A stretch of DNA of 64,000 bases, from the NCBI GenBank assembly GCA_031272365.1, contig JAISTX010000042.1, positions 1 through 64,000 of the forward strand. The letters are read 5' to 3'. Source of the DNA: Eubacteriales Family XIII. Incertae Sedis bacterium (lineage in GTDB: Bacteria; Bacillota; Clostridia; Peptostreptococcales; Anaerovoracaceae). The position numbers were made by a program, and so were the translations under genes. Every line of letters starts with the position of its first letter. Position 1 is the stretch's first letter. Under the pieces are notes generated by a model. That model was not told where the DNA came from. It saw only the letters and a program-made list of their open reading frames with translations, and made no database searches. Positions 37,898 through 46,740 of this stretch are shown one piece after another.

Positions 37898-39122
37898 GGG
37901 CATCGTCACCGAAAACCTCGTCGTTTTCTTCGGGAACCTGCGCGAGGGCGGGCTGCTCATCGGCCCGTCCGAGACGGCGGACGCGATCGCCTTTATATCG
38001 GCGGCCGGGCTTTCCGACAGGCCGACGGTGCGCACGGGCCTGCGCGCGATGCTCGCCAAGTCCCGGAAAGAGCAAGCCGTTTTCGACGCGGCGTTCGACA
38101 CGTTTTTCGTGGGCGCCGAAACGATGGAGACGCGGCAGCGGGAGATCCTCGACAAGGCATCGCGGCGGCAGGAGCGGATCGAGACGGGGCGCGACGCCCT
38201 CGAGCGGTACGAGGTCTCCGAGGAGCTCGCGGAAGCTTTCGCCTCAGCGACGGAGGAGCGCAAGGAGTGGCTGAAGAACATGCTCGACTACGCGCAGGAC
38301 GGCAACCGCAACCTGCCGCTCATGGAGGCGTACCTGAAGAAGATCGCGTCCGGGTGGCTGTCCGAGGAGGGCGGCGTCGGGCTCGAGCAGCCGGACGGCC
38401 AGGACGACAGCCTGCTGCACAAGAGCTTCGCGTCCATCACCGAGGAGGAGATCCCGCAGGCGCTCCGCCTCGTCGAGGCGCTCGTGCGGCGCATCCTGCT
38501 CGCCTCGGAGCGGCGCTACCGCAGGAACGGCCGGCGCGGGATGCCGGACCTCCGGCAGACGATCCACCGGAGCCTCAGGACGGGCGGCGTCCCGCTCTCC
38601 CCCGCCTACAAGAAGCGCCCCCGCTCCTCGCGGCGCATCGTGGTGCTCTGCGACGTCTCGGAGTCCATGGTGCGGTTTTCGGAATTCGCGCTGACCTTCA
38701 TCACCGCCCTGTCGCGGCGCGACGGGAAGCTGCGCGCCTTCATCTTCTCCGAGGGCCTGGCGGCGATCGGCACGGAAGACCTCACGCATTTTGAGAAGAA
38801 TGTGCACGAGAGCGGCCTTTGGCGGCGCGGCACCGACATCGGCGGCGCGCTGGGCGCCCTGCTCGCGGAGCGCCCGCCCGCGATCGACGCGCAGACGCTG
38901 CTGCTCGTGCTGTCGGACGCGAAGACCGTGAACCGCCCGCTCGCGGAGGAGATGCTCCACGAGGTGGGCAGCCACACGCGCGAGATCCTCTGGCTCAACC
39001 CCGAGCGCCAGTTTTCCGCGTTCGCCGAAAGGATCGCCACAAAATACGCAGCGGAGCATGTGACCATGCTCCGCTGCAGCAGCATCGAAGAATTGGCGAG
39101 GGCCTGCGCCTCCGCCTTGTAG
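37890..39122 (+). CDS. VWA-domain protein (CoxE-like)
   Basis: 410 aa starting at TTG 37890, inside the end of the MoxR gene. A helical, highly charged N-terminal half is followed by a von Willebrand A domain with the metal-site motif DVSESM near 255 (DxSxS) and later GTDIGGAL and SDAKTVNRP. CoxE/YehP-type proteins work with MoxR ATPases in cofactor insertion or complex activation. The order Nudix-MoxR-VWA is tightly packed, so one transcript is likely. Confidence 0.9.
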   Translation: MNKGIVTENLVVFFGNLREGGLLIGPSETADAIAFISAAGLSDRPTVRTGLRAMLAKSRKEQAVFDAAFDTFFVGAETMETRQREILDKASRRQERIETGRDALERYEVSEELAEAFASATEERKEWLKNMLDYAQDGNRNLPLMEAYLKKIASGWLSEEGGVGLEQPDGQDDSLLHKSFASITEEEIPQALRLVEALVRRILLASERRYRRNGRRGMPDLRQTIHRSLRTGGVPLSPAYKKRPRSSRRIVVLCDVSESMVRFSEFALTFITALSRRDGKLRAFIFSEGLAAIGTEDLTHFEKNVHESGLWRRGTDIGGALGALLAERPPAIDAQTLLLVLSDAKTVNRPLAEEMLHEVGSHTREILWLNPERQFSAFAERIATKYAAEHVTMLRCSSIEELARACASAL

Positions 39123-39131
39123 CCCCGCGCC

Positions 39132-40901
39132 TTACAGCCCCAGCCGTTTTTTCAGCGCCGACTGCTGCGCGCGCACCGCGTCCGGCAGCCGGTCGAATTT
39201 CGCGAAGAACTCGCTCTGGTTTTCGATCTCCTGCGCCCAGCTCTCCTTGTCGATCGAGAGCAGCGCCCGGATCGTGTCGAGGCTGACTTCATCCTCCAGC
39301 CCGGTGATCTCGATGTCCTCGGGCTTCGGCATATAGCCGATCGCCGTCTCGTCCGCGTCGACGGCGCCTTTCGCGCGGTCGAGGATCCATTTCACGACGC
39401 GGAAGTTCTCGCCATAGCCCGGCCAGATGAAATGCCCTTCGTCGTCGAGCCGGAACCAGTTGACATTGAAGATCTTCGGCGGGTTCGGGATCTTCTTGCC
39501 CATCTCGAGCCAGTGCCCGAAATAGTCGCCCATATTGTACCCGCAAAACGGCAGCATCGCCATCGGGTCGCGGCGCACGACGCCGACCTGGCCCGCGGCC
39601 GCGGCCGTCGTCTCGGAGCCCATCGTCGCGCCGACGAAGACGCCGTGCTCCCAGTCGAAGCTCTGGTAGACGAGGGGCGCGACCTTGGCGCGCCTGCCGC
39701 CGAAGAGGATCGCCGAGATCGGCACGCCCTGCGGGTTCTCCCATTCGGAGCTGATGCAGGGGCACTGCCCCGCCGGCGCCGTGAAGCGCGAGTTCGGGTG
39801 CGCCGCCTTCTCGGGGCTGTCCGGCGTCCAGGGGTTGCCCTTCCAGTCGGTCGCCTCGGCCGGCGCGTCCGTGCCCATGCCTTCCCACCAGACCGTGCCG
39901 TCCGGCAGCAGGGCGACGTTCGTGAAGATCGTGTTTTTCTTCGTGGTGAGCAGCGCGTTCGGGTTGGACTTCATGCTCGTGCCCGGCGCGACGCCGAAGA
40001 AGCCGTACTCGGGGTTCACCGCCCAGAGCCTGCCGTCCTCGCCGATGCGCATCCACGCGATGTCGTCGCCGACCGTCCAGACCTTGTAGCCCTTCTCCCG
40101 CGCGTACTCCGGCGGGATCATCATCGCGAGGTTCGTCTTGCCGCACGCCGACGGGAACGCCGCCGCGATGTAGTCCACCTTGCCGTCCGGCGCCTCCACG
40201 CCGAGGATCAGCATATGCTCGGCGAGCCAGCCCTGCGTCTTCGCGAGGTAGCTGCCGATGCGCAGCGAGAAGCATTTCTTGCCGAGCAGCACGTTGCCGC
40301 CGTAGCCGGATCCGATCGACCAGATCGTGTTGTCCTCCGGGAAGTGGCAGATATAGCGCCGCTCCGGGTTGAGGTCGAGCTTGGAATGCAGGCCCTTCAC
40401 AAAGTCCGCGGGGTCGTCCGACGCGTCCAGGTAGTCCATCGCGACCTTGCCCATCCTGGTCATGATGCGCATGTTCAGCACGACGTAGATGCTGTCCGTC
40501 AGCTCGATGCCGACCTTCGAGAACGGCGAAGCCGCCGGCCCCATCAGGTAGGGGATGGCGTACATCGTGCGCCCCTTCATCGACCCGTCAAACAGCCCCC
40601 CGAGCTTCGCGTAAGCTTCGTCGGGCGACATCCAGTTGTTCGTCGGGCCCGCGTCCTCCTTCTTCGATGTGCAGATGAACGTCAAATGCTCAACCCGCGC
40701 CACGTCGTTCTCCGCCGTGCGGTGGTACACGCAGCCGGGCAGCTTTTCCTGGTTCAGCAGCAGGATTTCCCCCGACGCGGCCGCCTGCTCCGTGAGGCGT
40801 TCCTTCTCTGCCTCCGAGCCGTCGATCCAGACGATCCCGTCCGGCTTCGTCAGCTGCGCCATCTCCTGCACCCATTCATTTACCGCTTTGTTTTTGTACA
40901 C
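39132..40901 (-). CDS. pckG: Phosphoenolpyruvate carboxykinase (GTP)
   Basis: Interconverts oxaloacetate and PEP using GTP/GDP. 589 aa, typical of the GTP family, with the P-loop FPSACGKTNLAMM, substrate loop WKGNPW, GTP-site residues in FNVNWF and the WSIGSGYGGN segment. Start is GTG 40901 after GGAGGCAAATCAAG. In anaerobes this enzyme often works toward oxaloacetate. It stands alone between convergent and divergent neighbours. Confidence 0.97.
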   Translation of the reverse strand: MYKNKAVNEWVQEMAQLTKPDGIVWIDGSEAEKERLTEQAAASGEILLLNQEKLPGCVYHRTAENDVARVEHLTFICTSKKEDAGPTNNWMSPDEAYAKLGGLFDGSMKGRTMYAIPYLMGPAASPFSKVGIELTDSIYVVLNMRIMTRMGKVAMDYLDASDDPADFVKGLHSKLDLNPERRYICHFPEDNTIWSIGSGYGGNVLLGKKCFSLRIGSYLAKTQGWLAEHMLILGVEAPDGKVDYIAAAFPSACGKTNLAMMIPPEYAREKGYKVWTVGDDIAWMRIGEDGRLWAVNPEYGFFGVAPGTSMKSNPNALLTTKKNTIFTNVALLPDGTVWWEGMGTDAPAEATDWKGNPWTPDSPEKAAHPNSRFTAPAGQCPCISSEWENPQGVPISAILFGGRRAKVAPLVYQSFDWEHGVFVGATMGSETTAAAAGQVGVVRRDPMAMLPFCGYNMGDYFGHWLEMGKKIPNPPKIFNVNWFRLDDEGHFIWPGYGENFRVVKWILDRAKGAVDADETAIGYMPKPEDIEITGLEDEVSLDTIRALLSIDKESWAQEIENQSEFFAKFDRLPDAVRAQQSALKKRLGL

Positions 40902-40964
40902 CTTGATTTGCCTCCTTATTGATTTCTATATACGGCGATAATCATATCACAAACATTGTGAATC

Positions 40965-41645
40965 TTACAAACATTCCTCATTTTCCGCATAGATGCCGAT
41001 ATCCTTCACGAGCACCTTGCCGGACAGCCCGCTGCCGGGCGGCCGCGTATGCCCGACCTTCCGGTACGCGAAGGTCACGGTGACGTCGGCCTGCACGGCC
41101 TCGCCGGGCGCCTCGCCCGTGTCCGCCGAAACGCCGGAGGGGATGTCCAGCGACAGCACCCGCGCGCCCGCCCCGCGCGCCGCGCCCATCCACCGGATCG
41201 CCTCCGCAAAATCCCCCGCCGGGGCGCGCCCGCCGCCGATGCCGAAGACCGCGTCCACCACCGTCGTCGCCGGGGCCGCCGCCGAAGCGCCGGAAGCGCC
41301 GAACTCCGCCCAGGCCACAACCGGCACGCCGTAGCTCTCCGCGATCCTCCACTGCTGCCGCGTCTCCGCGCTGCGTTTCGCGGGGTCGCCGACGAACACC
41401 ACCGTGGCGTCGTGCCCGGCCAGCCGCAGCAGCCGGCAGACCGCAAAGCCGTCGCCCCCGTTGTTGCCCGGCCCGCACACGCACAGGACCCTCGCCAGGT
41501 CGAACCCCTCCTCCCGGAGGGCCTCGGCGGACGCCAGCGCCGCGCGCTCCATGAGCACAAGCGACGGGACGCCGTGGATCACGATCGTGCGGTCGTCCAT
41601 GTGCTTCATCTCGGCGGACGTGACGAGCCTCTCCGCCCCGCTCAT
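40965..41645 (-). CDS. nnrE: NAD(P)H-hydrate epimerase
   Basis: 226 aa covering only the YjeF N-terminal domain: the helix with SLVLMERAAL, the glycine-rich CVCGPGNNGGDGFAVCRLL, and DAVFGIGG with DIPSGVSADTG. It epimerises damaged NAD(P)H hydrates. In many bacteria it is fused to the NnrD dehydratase; here the dehydratase half is absent and must lie elsewhere. It overlaps the upstream methyltransferase gene by four bases. Confidence 0.92.
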   Translation of the reverse strand: MSGAERLVTSAEMKHMDDRTIVIHGVPSLVLMERAALASAEALREEGFDLARVLCVCGPGNNGGDGFAVCRLLRLAGHDATVVFVGDPAKRSAETRQQWRIAESYGVPVVAWAEFGASGASAAAPATTVVDAVFGIGGGRAPAGDFAEAIRWMGAARGAGARVLSLDIPSGVSADTGEAPGEAVQADVTVTFAYRKVGHTRPPGSGLSGKVLVKDIGIYAENEECL

Positions 41646-42808
41646 TTCGCCCCCTTCCGGCCGCCGCCCGGCCGCGCGCCGTGGTATTGGTAGAACGTCG
41701 TCTCCAGCCGCCCGTTGTAGAGCTTGCGCCGGCGGTCTGCGGGGCGCCCGAACGCAAGGCTCTCAAATGCCCGATGCGTCGTGATGAGGAATAATGACCA
41801 CGCCGGATGCGCCTTCATGAAAGCGCCCACCTCGCGGTAGAGACCTTCGACTTCGCCCTGCTCCCCGATGCGCTCGCCGTACGGCGGGTTCGTGACGAGG
41901 ATGCCCTGCGTCTCCCCGCCCGCCGCCTCGGAGCCGGCGAACTCCGCAAACGTCTGCCGCGCAAACGTGACGCAGTCGTCCACCCCAGCGTTCAAAGCGT
42001 TTTCCCGCGCCGCCTCCACGGCGTCCAGGGAGCGGTCGGACGCGAGGATGCGCACGTCCGCTTTCAGGTCGATCCTTTTGTAGGCATCCGCGCGCTCGCG
42101 CTTCCAGACCTCCTGCGGCACGAAGCCCCAAGCTTCCGCCGCAAATTTCCTCCCGAGCCCCGGCGCGATGTTGCGCCCGATCATCGCCGCTTCGATCGGG
42201 ATCGTGCCCGACCCGCAGAGGGGGTCGGCCAGCAGGCGGCCCTCCTTCCAGAACGAGAGGCTCACGAGCGCCGCCGCGAGCGTCTCCTTGATCGGCGCCT
42301 CCACGTGCCGCGCCCGGTAGCCGCGTTTGTGCAGCCCCGGCCCGGTCGTGTCGACGGCCACGCTCACCTGGTCCTTCAGGATGCGGACCAGCACGTTGTA
42401 TTTCGCCCCGCTCTTCGAAAACCGCTGCGCGCCGTAGGTGTCCGACAGCCGGGAGACGAGCGCCTTCTCCGCCACCGACTGGCAGGCCGGCACGCTCGAC
42501 AGCTTCGATTTGACCGACGAGACGTTCATAACGAAATTTCCGTCGGGGGGGACCAGCGTCTCCCAGGGCAGGGCCTTCACCCCCTGGAACAAGTCCTCGA
42601 AGGACAGCGCTTCAAATGCGCCCATTTTCAAGAGCACCCGGTCCGCGCACCGCAGCCACAGGTTCGACTTCGCCAGCCCCGCCTCGTTCGTGACATAGGT
42701 GATGCGCCCGTCCTCGCGCTCTGTCACCAAAAAACCGAGCGCCTCCAGCTCGCGGCGCACGACCGCCTCCAGCCCGAACGACGCCGTCGCGATGAGCTCC
42801 AGTTTCAA
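41642..42808 (-). CDS. THUMP-domain RNA methyltransferase (RlmL N-half type)
   Basis: 388 aa: an N-terminal ferredoxin-like and THUMP region (about 1-160), then a UPF0020/class I methyltransferase with DPLCGSGTIPIEAA as the SAM motif and the catalytic NPPYGER. It matches the family that makes m2G in 23S rRNA (RlmL, 2445) or in tRNA; the exact target is not decidable. Starts at ATG 42808 and is followed by nnrE. Confidence 0.92.
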   Translation of the reverse strand: MKLELIATASFGLEAVVRRELEALGFLVTEREDGRITYVTNEAGLAKSNLWLRCADRVLLKMGAFEALSFEDLFQGVKALPWETLVPPDGNFVMNVSSVKSKLSSVPACQSVAEKALVSRLSDTYGAQRFSKSGAKYNVLVRILKDQVSVAVDTTGPGLHKRGYRARHVEAPIKETLAAALVSLSFWKEGRLLADPLCGSGTIPIEAAMIGRNIAPGLGRKFAAEAWGFVPQEVWKRERADAYKRIDLKADVRILASDRSLDAVEAARENALNAGVDDCVTFARQTFAEFAGSEAAGGETQGILVTNPPYGERIGEQGEVEGLYREVGAFMKAHPAWSLFLITTHRAFESLAFGRPADRRRKLYNGRLETTFYQYHGARPGGGRKGAK

Positions 42809-42881
42809 GCTTTCATCTTCCTTCCTCGCATTTCTTCCATATCAAACGCATTTCGCTTTCATATTATTATACAGGATTTTT

Positions 42882-42910
42882 TTGCATTCCCACCCTTCAA
42901 GGTGTAGAAT
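42882..42910 (+). promoter_or_regulatory. Promoter of ferritin
   Basis: TTGCAT (42882-42887), a 17-base spacer and TAGAAT (42905-42910), 43 bases before the ATG. A short palindrome CACCCTTCAAGGTG lies in the spacer. Confidence 0.6.
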
Positions 42911-42952
42911 GATGCTACAGACTGAAAACAAACGCACCAGGAGGTGAAAGAC

Positions 42953-43474
42953 ATGATCAGCAAGAAACTGCTCAAGGCGCTCGGCGACCAGCTCAACGCG
43001 GAGTTTTACTCGGCCTATCTCTATCTGGCGATGTCCGCCGAAATGGACAACGCCGGCTTCAAGGGGTTCGCCAACTGGCTCTACGTGCAGGCCCAGGAAG
43101 AGCGGGCGCACGCGGCGCATATGTTCCAGTACATCGTCGACCGCGGCGCGGTGCCGTCGTTCGGGCCGATCGAGGGCATCAAGGGCGACTTCTCCACGCC
43201 CGTCAAGGTCTTCGACCGCGTCCTGAAGCACGAGCAAAACGTCACGAAATCGCTCAACAGCATCGCCACGATCGCGCAGGCGGAGAATGACCACGCGACC
43301 TACCAGTTCGTGATGTGGTACGTGAACGAGCAGGTCGAAGAGGAAGACAACGCCGACGAGTACCTCACGCGCCTGAAGCTCAGCGAGGGCAACATCAGCG
43401 CCATCTACAACCTCGACACGATCCTCGCGGCGCGGGTGTTCGTCGACCCGTTCGCAGGCGCGGCGCAGGCGTAG
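42953..43474 (+). CDS. ftnA: Ferritin
   Basis: Iron-storage four-helix protein, 173 aa from ATG 42953; AGGAGGTG stands at the ideal distance, so the GTG three codons earlier is not the start. Ferroxidase-site residues are present: Glu in NAEFYSAYLY, EERAHAAHMF, AENDHATYQF and the Gln of VNEQVEEE. No haem-ligand methionine pattern of bacterioferritin is seen. It is expressed alone from its own promoter. Confidence 0.95.
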   Translation: MISKKLLKALGDQLNAEFYSAYLYLAMSAEMDNAGFKGFANWLYVQAQEERAHAAHMFQYIVDRGAVPSFGPIEGIKGDFSTPVKVFDRVLKHEQNVTKSLNSIATIAQAENDHATYQFVMWYVNEQVEEEDNADEYLTRLKLSEGNISAIYNLDTILAARVFVDPFAGAAQA

Positions 43475-43503
43475 CCAGCCGTCAACCAAATAGATTTACA
43501 GCA

Positions 43504-44469
43504 TCATTCGCTCGCCAGGTAGGCGTCGTTGAGCCAGCCCCCGCCCCCGTCAAAGAGGCAGAAGGTCCAGTCCTGCGCGCCCGCCGCGAGCTTGGCGATC
43601 TTGACGACGCGCGTGCCGTTGGGCAGTTGCACGTAGGCGTAGTGCTCCGTCGTCGGGCCGGACCGCACATTGAGGCCCGCCTCCGTGTTCGCGATCACGG
43701 CCGGCTCGGGCTCCGCAAGGAAGGTGTCCGGGATCACATTCATCTGCTCGGTCGCCAGGTACGGCTCGCCAAAGTACAGCTGGGTGATCGGGGCCGGCTG
43801 GAGCACGAGGAAGACGTTGCTCTTGATGACGTCGGTGTCCCCTTCCGAGACGAGCAGCACCGCCTTGACGTCGCCCGCGTACAAGCGGAATTTCAGCGCG
43901 AGCGTCCCTTCACCGGCGGACCGGCCGGGGTCGGTGTACTCGTCCGGGGACTTGCCTTCCGCGTTTTCGCCCGCCTTGCCCCCGTACAGATCCATCGACA
44001 GCTCGCCGCCGTCCGCGCTCAGCGTGTAGGTGCCGAAGTATTTTTTGCCGTAGTACGGCGACCCGTCCGAAAAATATTTGTAGCGCCCGCCCTCGAACGT
44101 GCAGGTGCCGTCCTCGTTGAATTCGAAGAAAAACTCGTTGTTCACGGTGCCGTCGTTCAGCGCCGCGCTATCCGGGTTGACCCCCGCCCACGACCCGACG
44201 AGCGAGGAGGCCCCCGCGGTGGACACCGGCTCCAGCTCGACCAGCACGCTGCTGCCCGTGGGGGGCGCGCTGCTGCCTCCGTCCGGCTTCTTGCCCTCCG
44301 ACCCCACGCTGTTCGCAATCACGCAGATGATCACGATGATGGCGATGATGACCGCGGCCAGCACAAGGAACTGCCGCCGCTTCTTCTTTGCCAGCAGCAC
44401 AATCTGCCGCACCGCCTCCCATATCCACGATAGGTTTGCGCTGTTTCTTTTGTTGCTTCTTCTCGCCAT
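43504..44469 (-). CDS. Membrane-anchored protein with C-terminal SH3-like domain
   Basis: 321 aa. A basic N-terminus (KKKRRQ) leads into one transmembrane helix (LVLAAVIIAIIVIICVIA). A beta-rich domain near 85-200 (GSWAGVNPD, GTYTLSADGGELSMDLY) precedes a bacterial SH3 domain (GLNVRSGPTTEHYAYVQL to GGWLNDAYL). SH3 domains of this type often bind cell-wall peptides. It is a diverged paralog of the next gene: GSWAGV/GGWSGV, TLSADG and the SH3 block line up in the same order. Confidence 0.8.
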   Translation of the reverse strand: MARRSNKRNSANLSWIWEAVRQIVLLAKKKRRQFLVLAAVIIAIIVIICVIANSVGSEGKKPDGGSSAPPTGSSVLVELEPVSTAGASSLVGSWAGVNPDSAALNDGTVNNEFFFEFNEDGTCTFEGGRYKYFSDGSPYYGKKYFGTYTLSADGGELSMDLYGGKAGENAEGKSPDEYTDPGRSAGEGTLALKFRLYAGDVKAVLLVSEGDTDVIKSNVFLVLQPAPITQLYFGEPYLATEQMNVIPDTFLAEPEPAVIANTEAGLNVRSGPTTEHYAYVQLPNGTRVVKIAKLAAGAQDWTFCLFDGGGGWLNDAYLASE

Positions 44470-44481
44470 GGCTTGCTCTCC

Positions 44482-45405
44482 TTAAACCGCTTCTGATTCT
44501 GTGCTTTCTTCCTCGGGTGCGCCCGCCGCGCCCGCGTCCACTGCTCCACTGCCCCCCGTCAGGTAATCCGTGTTCAACCACCCCCCGCCTTCCGCAAACA
44601 GGCAAAACACCCAGTCCTCCGGCCCGTCCTGCATCGCCGCGACGCGGTAGGCCGCCGTGCCGTTCTGCAGCGTGCCGAAGCTGTCGTAGTCCGTGCCCGG
44701 GCCCGAGCGCACGTTCAGCCCCTCGAGGGTGTTCGTGACCGCGCTGGCCTCCGGGTTCGGGAATAGGGCATCCGGGACGACGCTCCCTGTCTCCAGCGAC
44801 GTCTCGCCGAAAAAGCGCTGCCCTGCGGAGTCCGGCTGCATCACGAAGAAGACGCCCTCGTCGATCACGACCTCCGTGTCGCCCGTCCCTTCCGGCAGCC
44901 CCGCCAGCGCACGCTCCTGCGAGACGAGGACAAACGGCTGCACGCCATCGATATGGATGACCCGGAACCGCACCGTGGCAAACAGCTTCGCGTTCGCCCG
45001 CCCCTGGTCGTGGTACTCCTCCACCGCCCCGCCCGCAGTCTCCACCGTCTCGTATTCGCCGTGGTACAGATCCAGCGTGAGCTCCCGCCCGTCCGCGCTC
45101 AGCGTGTAATCCCCGTAGTATTTGCAGCTGAGCGTGCCCGCCCCGTATTTTGCGAGCTGCATCGTGCAGGCCCCGCCCTCGTCGAACGTGAAGACGTACA
45201 TATTGTTTGTCGCCTCGGTGTCCGGGTAGACGCCGCTCCAGCCGCCCGTCAAATCAAACGCCGGCGGCGGCGCGTTTTCGCCCCCGCTCCCGGAGCCTCC
45301 CTCGCCGCCCCCCGGCCCCGCCGCAGAGCCCGAACCCTGATCGCAGGCGGCCAGCGCCAGCGAGACGATTGTCAGAATGATTGCCACAACGGTGGCTTTT
45401 TTCAT
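44482..45405 (-). CDS. Lipoprotein with C-terminal SH3-like domain
   Basis: 307 aa from ATG 45405 with GAGGAGAGG upstream. The lipobox LALAAC gives Cys21. A Gly/Ser-rich linker leads to the same beta-rich domain as its neighbour (GGWSGVYPD, DYTLSADGRELTLDLYHG) and an SH3 domain (LEGLNVRSGPGTDYDSFG to GGWLNTDYL), then an acidic tail. Where its paralog uses a membrane helix, this one uses a lipid anchor. Function unknown; envelope location is supported by the signal sequence. Confidence 0.82.
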   Translation of the reverse strand: MKKATVVAIILTIVSLALAACDQGSGSAAGPGGGEGGSGSGGENAPPPAFDLTGGWSGVYPDTEATNNMYVFTFDEGGACTMQLAKYGAGTLSCKYYGDYTLSADGRELTLDLYHGEYETVETAGGAVEEYHDQGRANAKLFATVRFRVIHIDGVQPFVLVSQERALAGLPEGTGDTEVVIDEGVFFVMQPDSAGQRFFGETSLETGSVVPDALFPNPEASAVTNTLEGLNVRSGPGTDYDSFGTLQNGTAAYRVAAMQDGPEDWVFCLFAEGGGWLNTDYLTGGSGAVDAGAAGAPEEESTESEAV

Positions 45406-45499
45406 CGCGCCTCTCCTCATACAATTATTGTAGCATACCCGGGAAAATAATTGATGGAATTCGTTTGTATTCTATGTTAGAATACACATTGCGCGGTTT

Positions 45500-45575
45500 G
45501 CTACCCTAGCTCAGTTGGTAGAGCAGCTGATTCGTAATCAGCAGGTCGGGGGTTCAAGTCCCCCGGGTAGCTCCA
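45500..45575 (+). tRNA. tRNA-Thr (anticodon CGT)
   Basis: 76-base cloverleaf with encoded CCA. The acceptor stem GCTACCC pairs with GGGTAGC. The D arm carries AGCTCAGTTGGTAGAGC, the anticodon stem-loop GCTGA-TTCGTAA-TCAGC gives anticodon CGT, and the T arm is CGGGGGTTCAAGTCCCCCG. It reads ACG codons. Confidence 0.97.
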
Positions 45576-45577
45576 TG

Positions 45578-45612
45578 CGGAACAAGCAGGGCTTCATGCC
45601 CTGCTTGTTCCG
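45578..45612 (+). terminator. 15-bp hairpin after the tRNA
   Basis: CGGAACAAGCAGGGC and its perfect complement flank the loop TTCAT, starting three bases after the tRNA. No T run follows, so it may aid processing or Rho-independent termination only weakly. Confidence 0.55.
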
Positions 45613-45769
45613 TATCCAGACAATTGTGCAATTCACCTCAATACATAATATGCTCCCGCACCTCGTTTTCCGGCTCGGTTAGCCCTGCCAATTAAGGCAT
45701 ACTGCAGGGTTACTGCTTTTCGGCGTGGTACAATGGGATAAATCTGTTAGATTCACAAGGAGCAAGGAT

Positions 45770-46186
45770 ATGAAATCTTATCGGAAGGAACTGCATTTCA
45801 GGACGGACACGCGGCGGGCGTTTGTCAACATCACGCCGCAGGTTGAGGACGCGCTGCGTGAGAGCGGGATACGCGAGGGGCTTTGCCTTGTCAACGCGAT
45901 GAACATTACCGCGAGCGTGTTCATCAACGACGACGAGAGCGGGCTACATCGCGACTATGAGCGGTGGCTCGAAAAGCTCGCGCCGGAGAAGCCTTATGAC
46001 CAATATGATCATAATGGTTATGAGGACAACGCCGACGCGCATCTGAAGCGCACGGTCATGGGGCGCGAGGTGGTCGTCGCCGTTACGGGCGGGCGGCTCG
46101 ACTTCGGGACGTGGGAGCAGATCTTCTACGGCGAATTCGACGGCAAGCGCGACAAGCGGGTCTTGGTCAAAATTATTGGAGAATAG
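45770..46186 (+). CDS. YjbQ/UPF0047 family protein, first copy
   Basis: 138 aa from ATG 45770 (CAAGGAGCAAGG upstream). It belongs to the YjbQ family, whose members have weak thiamine-phosphate synthase activity and an unsettled main role. Matching segments are [50 protein letters not shown] and [16 protein letters not shown]. In the relatives I recall, the segment before ASVF reads NAMHIT with a metal-binding His; here it is NAMNIT, so one ligand is apparently lost. The likely promoter is GTGGTACAAT ending at 45732. A second, intact-looking paralog is at 51304-51723. Confidence 0.88.
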   Translation: MKSYRKELHFRTDTRRAFVNITPQVEDALRESGIREGLCLVNAMNITASVFINDDESGLHRDYERWLEKLAPEKPYDQYDHNGYEDNADAHLKRTVMGREVVVAVTGGRLDFGTWEQIFYGEFDGKRDKRVLVKIIGE

Positions 46187-46212
46187 AAGTTGATATTCGG
46201 GAGGACAGTATC

Positions 46213-46449
46213 ATGCCACACGTTGTCATCAAAACCATCAGCGGGCCGTCACAGGCGCAGCTTCAGGAAGCTGCCGAGCAGATTGCGGCCGTCGTCAACA
46301 AGACGATGGGCAAGCCGGAGAAGTACATCTCCGTGTCCGTCGAGGAGTATTCCTACGGAGAGTGGCCGGATGTCTACGACGAGTACGTCAAGGACAAGGA
46401 CAACGTGCTTGTGAAGCCGGGATATTCAGATCCAAAGACGTTTGAGTGA
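46213..46449 (+). CDS. 4-oxalocrotonate tautomerase-like protein
   Basis: 78 aa from ATG 46213 with GGGAGG upstream, 26 bases after the YjbQ gene. The start MPHVVIKTISG leaves Pro as first residue after Met removal, the catalytic base of the tautomerase superfamily. The later VVNKTMGKPEKYISVSVEE also fits, although the usual Arg pair is not clear. The substrate is unknown. Probably co-transcribed with the YjbQ gene. Confidence 0.82.
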   Translation: MPHVVIKTISGPSQAQLQEAAEQIAAVVNKTMGKPEKYISVSVEEYSYGEWPDVYDEYVKDKDNVLVKPGYSDPKTFE

Positions 46450-46490
46450 CATATTTTTCATATCATGGGCGAGGCGGATGCCCCGCCCGC

Positions 46491-46713
46491 GTGTCATGGG
46501 GACGTATAATTTGACACACTCCCCAGCCTCGGCGCCCTTGAACTCTTTGTGCTCGTTGCTCGCCCTTACAATTGAAATTTGCCGACCACTTCAGCTGTTC
46601 CACCACTACCTTTCGCAGCTCGAGCGGATTCAAGAAGCCATTGCAGCAGAAACCGGGATGCAGCCCCACCTTGGAGAAGAAGTAATGTGTCAAATTATAC
46701 GTCCCCATGGCAC
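46491..46713. mobile_element. Short inverted-repeat element, copy A (MITE-like)
   Basis: A 223-base element bounded by inverted copies of a terminal repeat of about 28 bases, TGTCATGGGGACGTATAAT...TTGACACA, at 46491-46519 and 46686-46713. There is one mismatch near the outer edge of the right end. The interior has no credible gene. The first 100 bases or so and the last 40 match the element at 50793-51153. It carries no transposase and must be, or have been, mobilised by one elsewhere. Confidence 0.75.
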
Positions 46714-46728
46714 GCCTGACGATTATGG

Positions 46729-46734
46729 TATACT
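46729..46734 (+). promoter_or_regulatory. Extended -10 box, leaderless start of the glycosylase gene
   Basis: TATGGTATACT, hexamer at 46729-46734; +1 falls on the A of ATG 46741. There is no ribosome binding site. Confidence 0.7.
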
Positions 46735-46740
46735 GGTGCC

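Noticed and set aside
45613-45769. Possible second tRNA or small gene after tRNA-Thr
   Set aside because: No second cloverleaf and no open frame with a ribosome binding site were seen.
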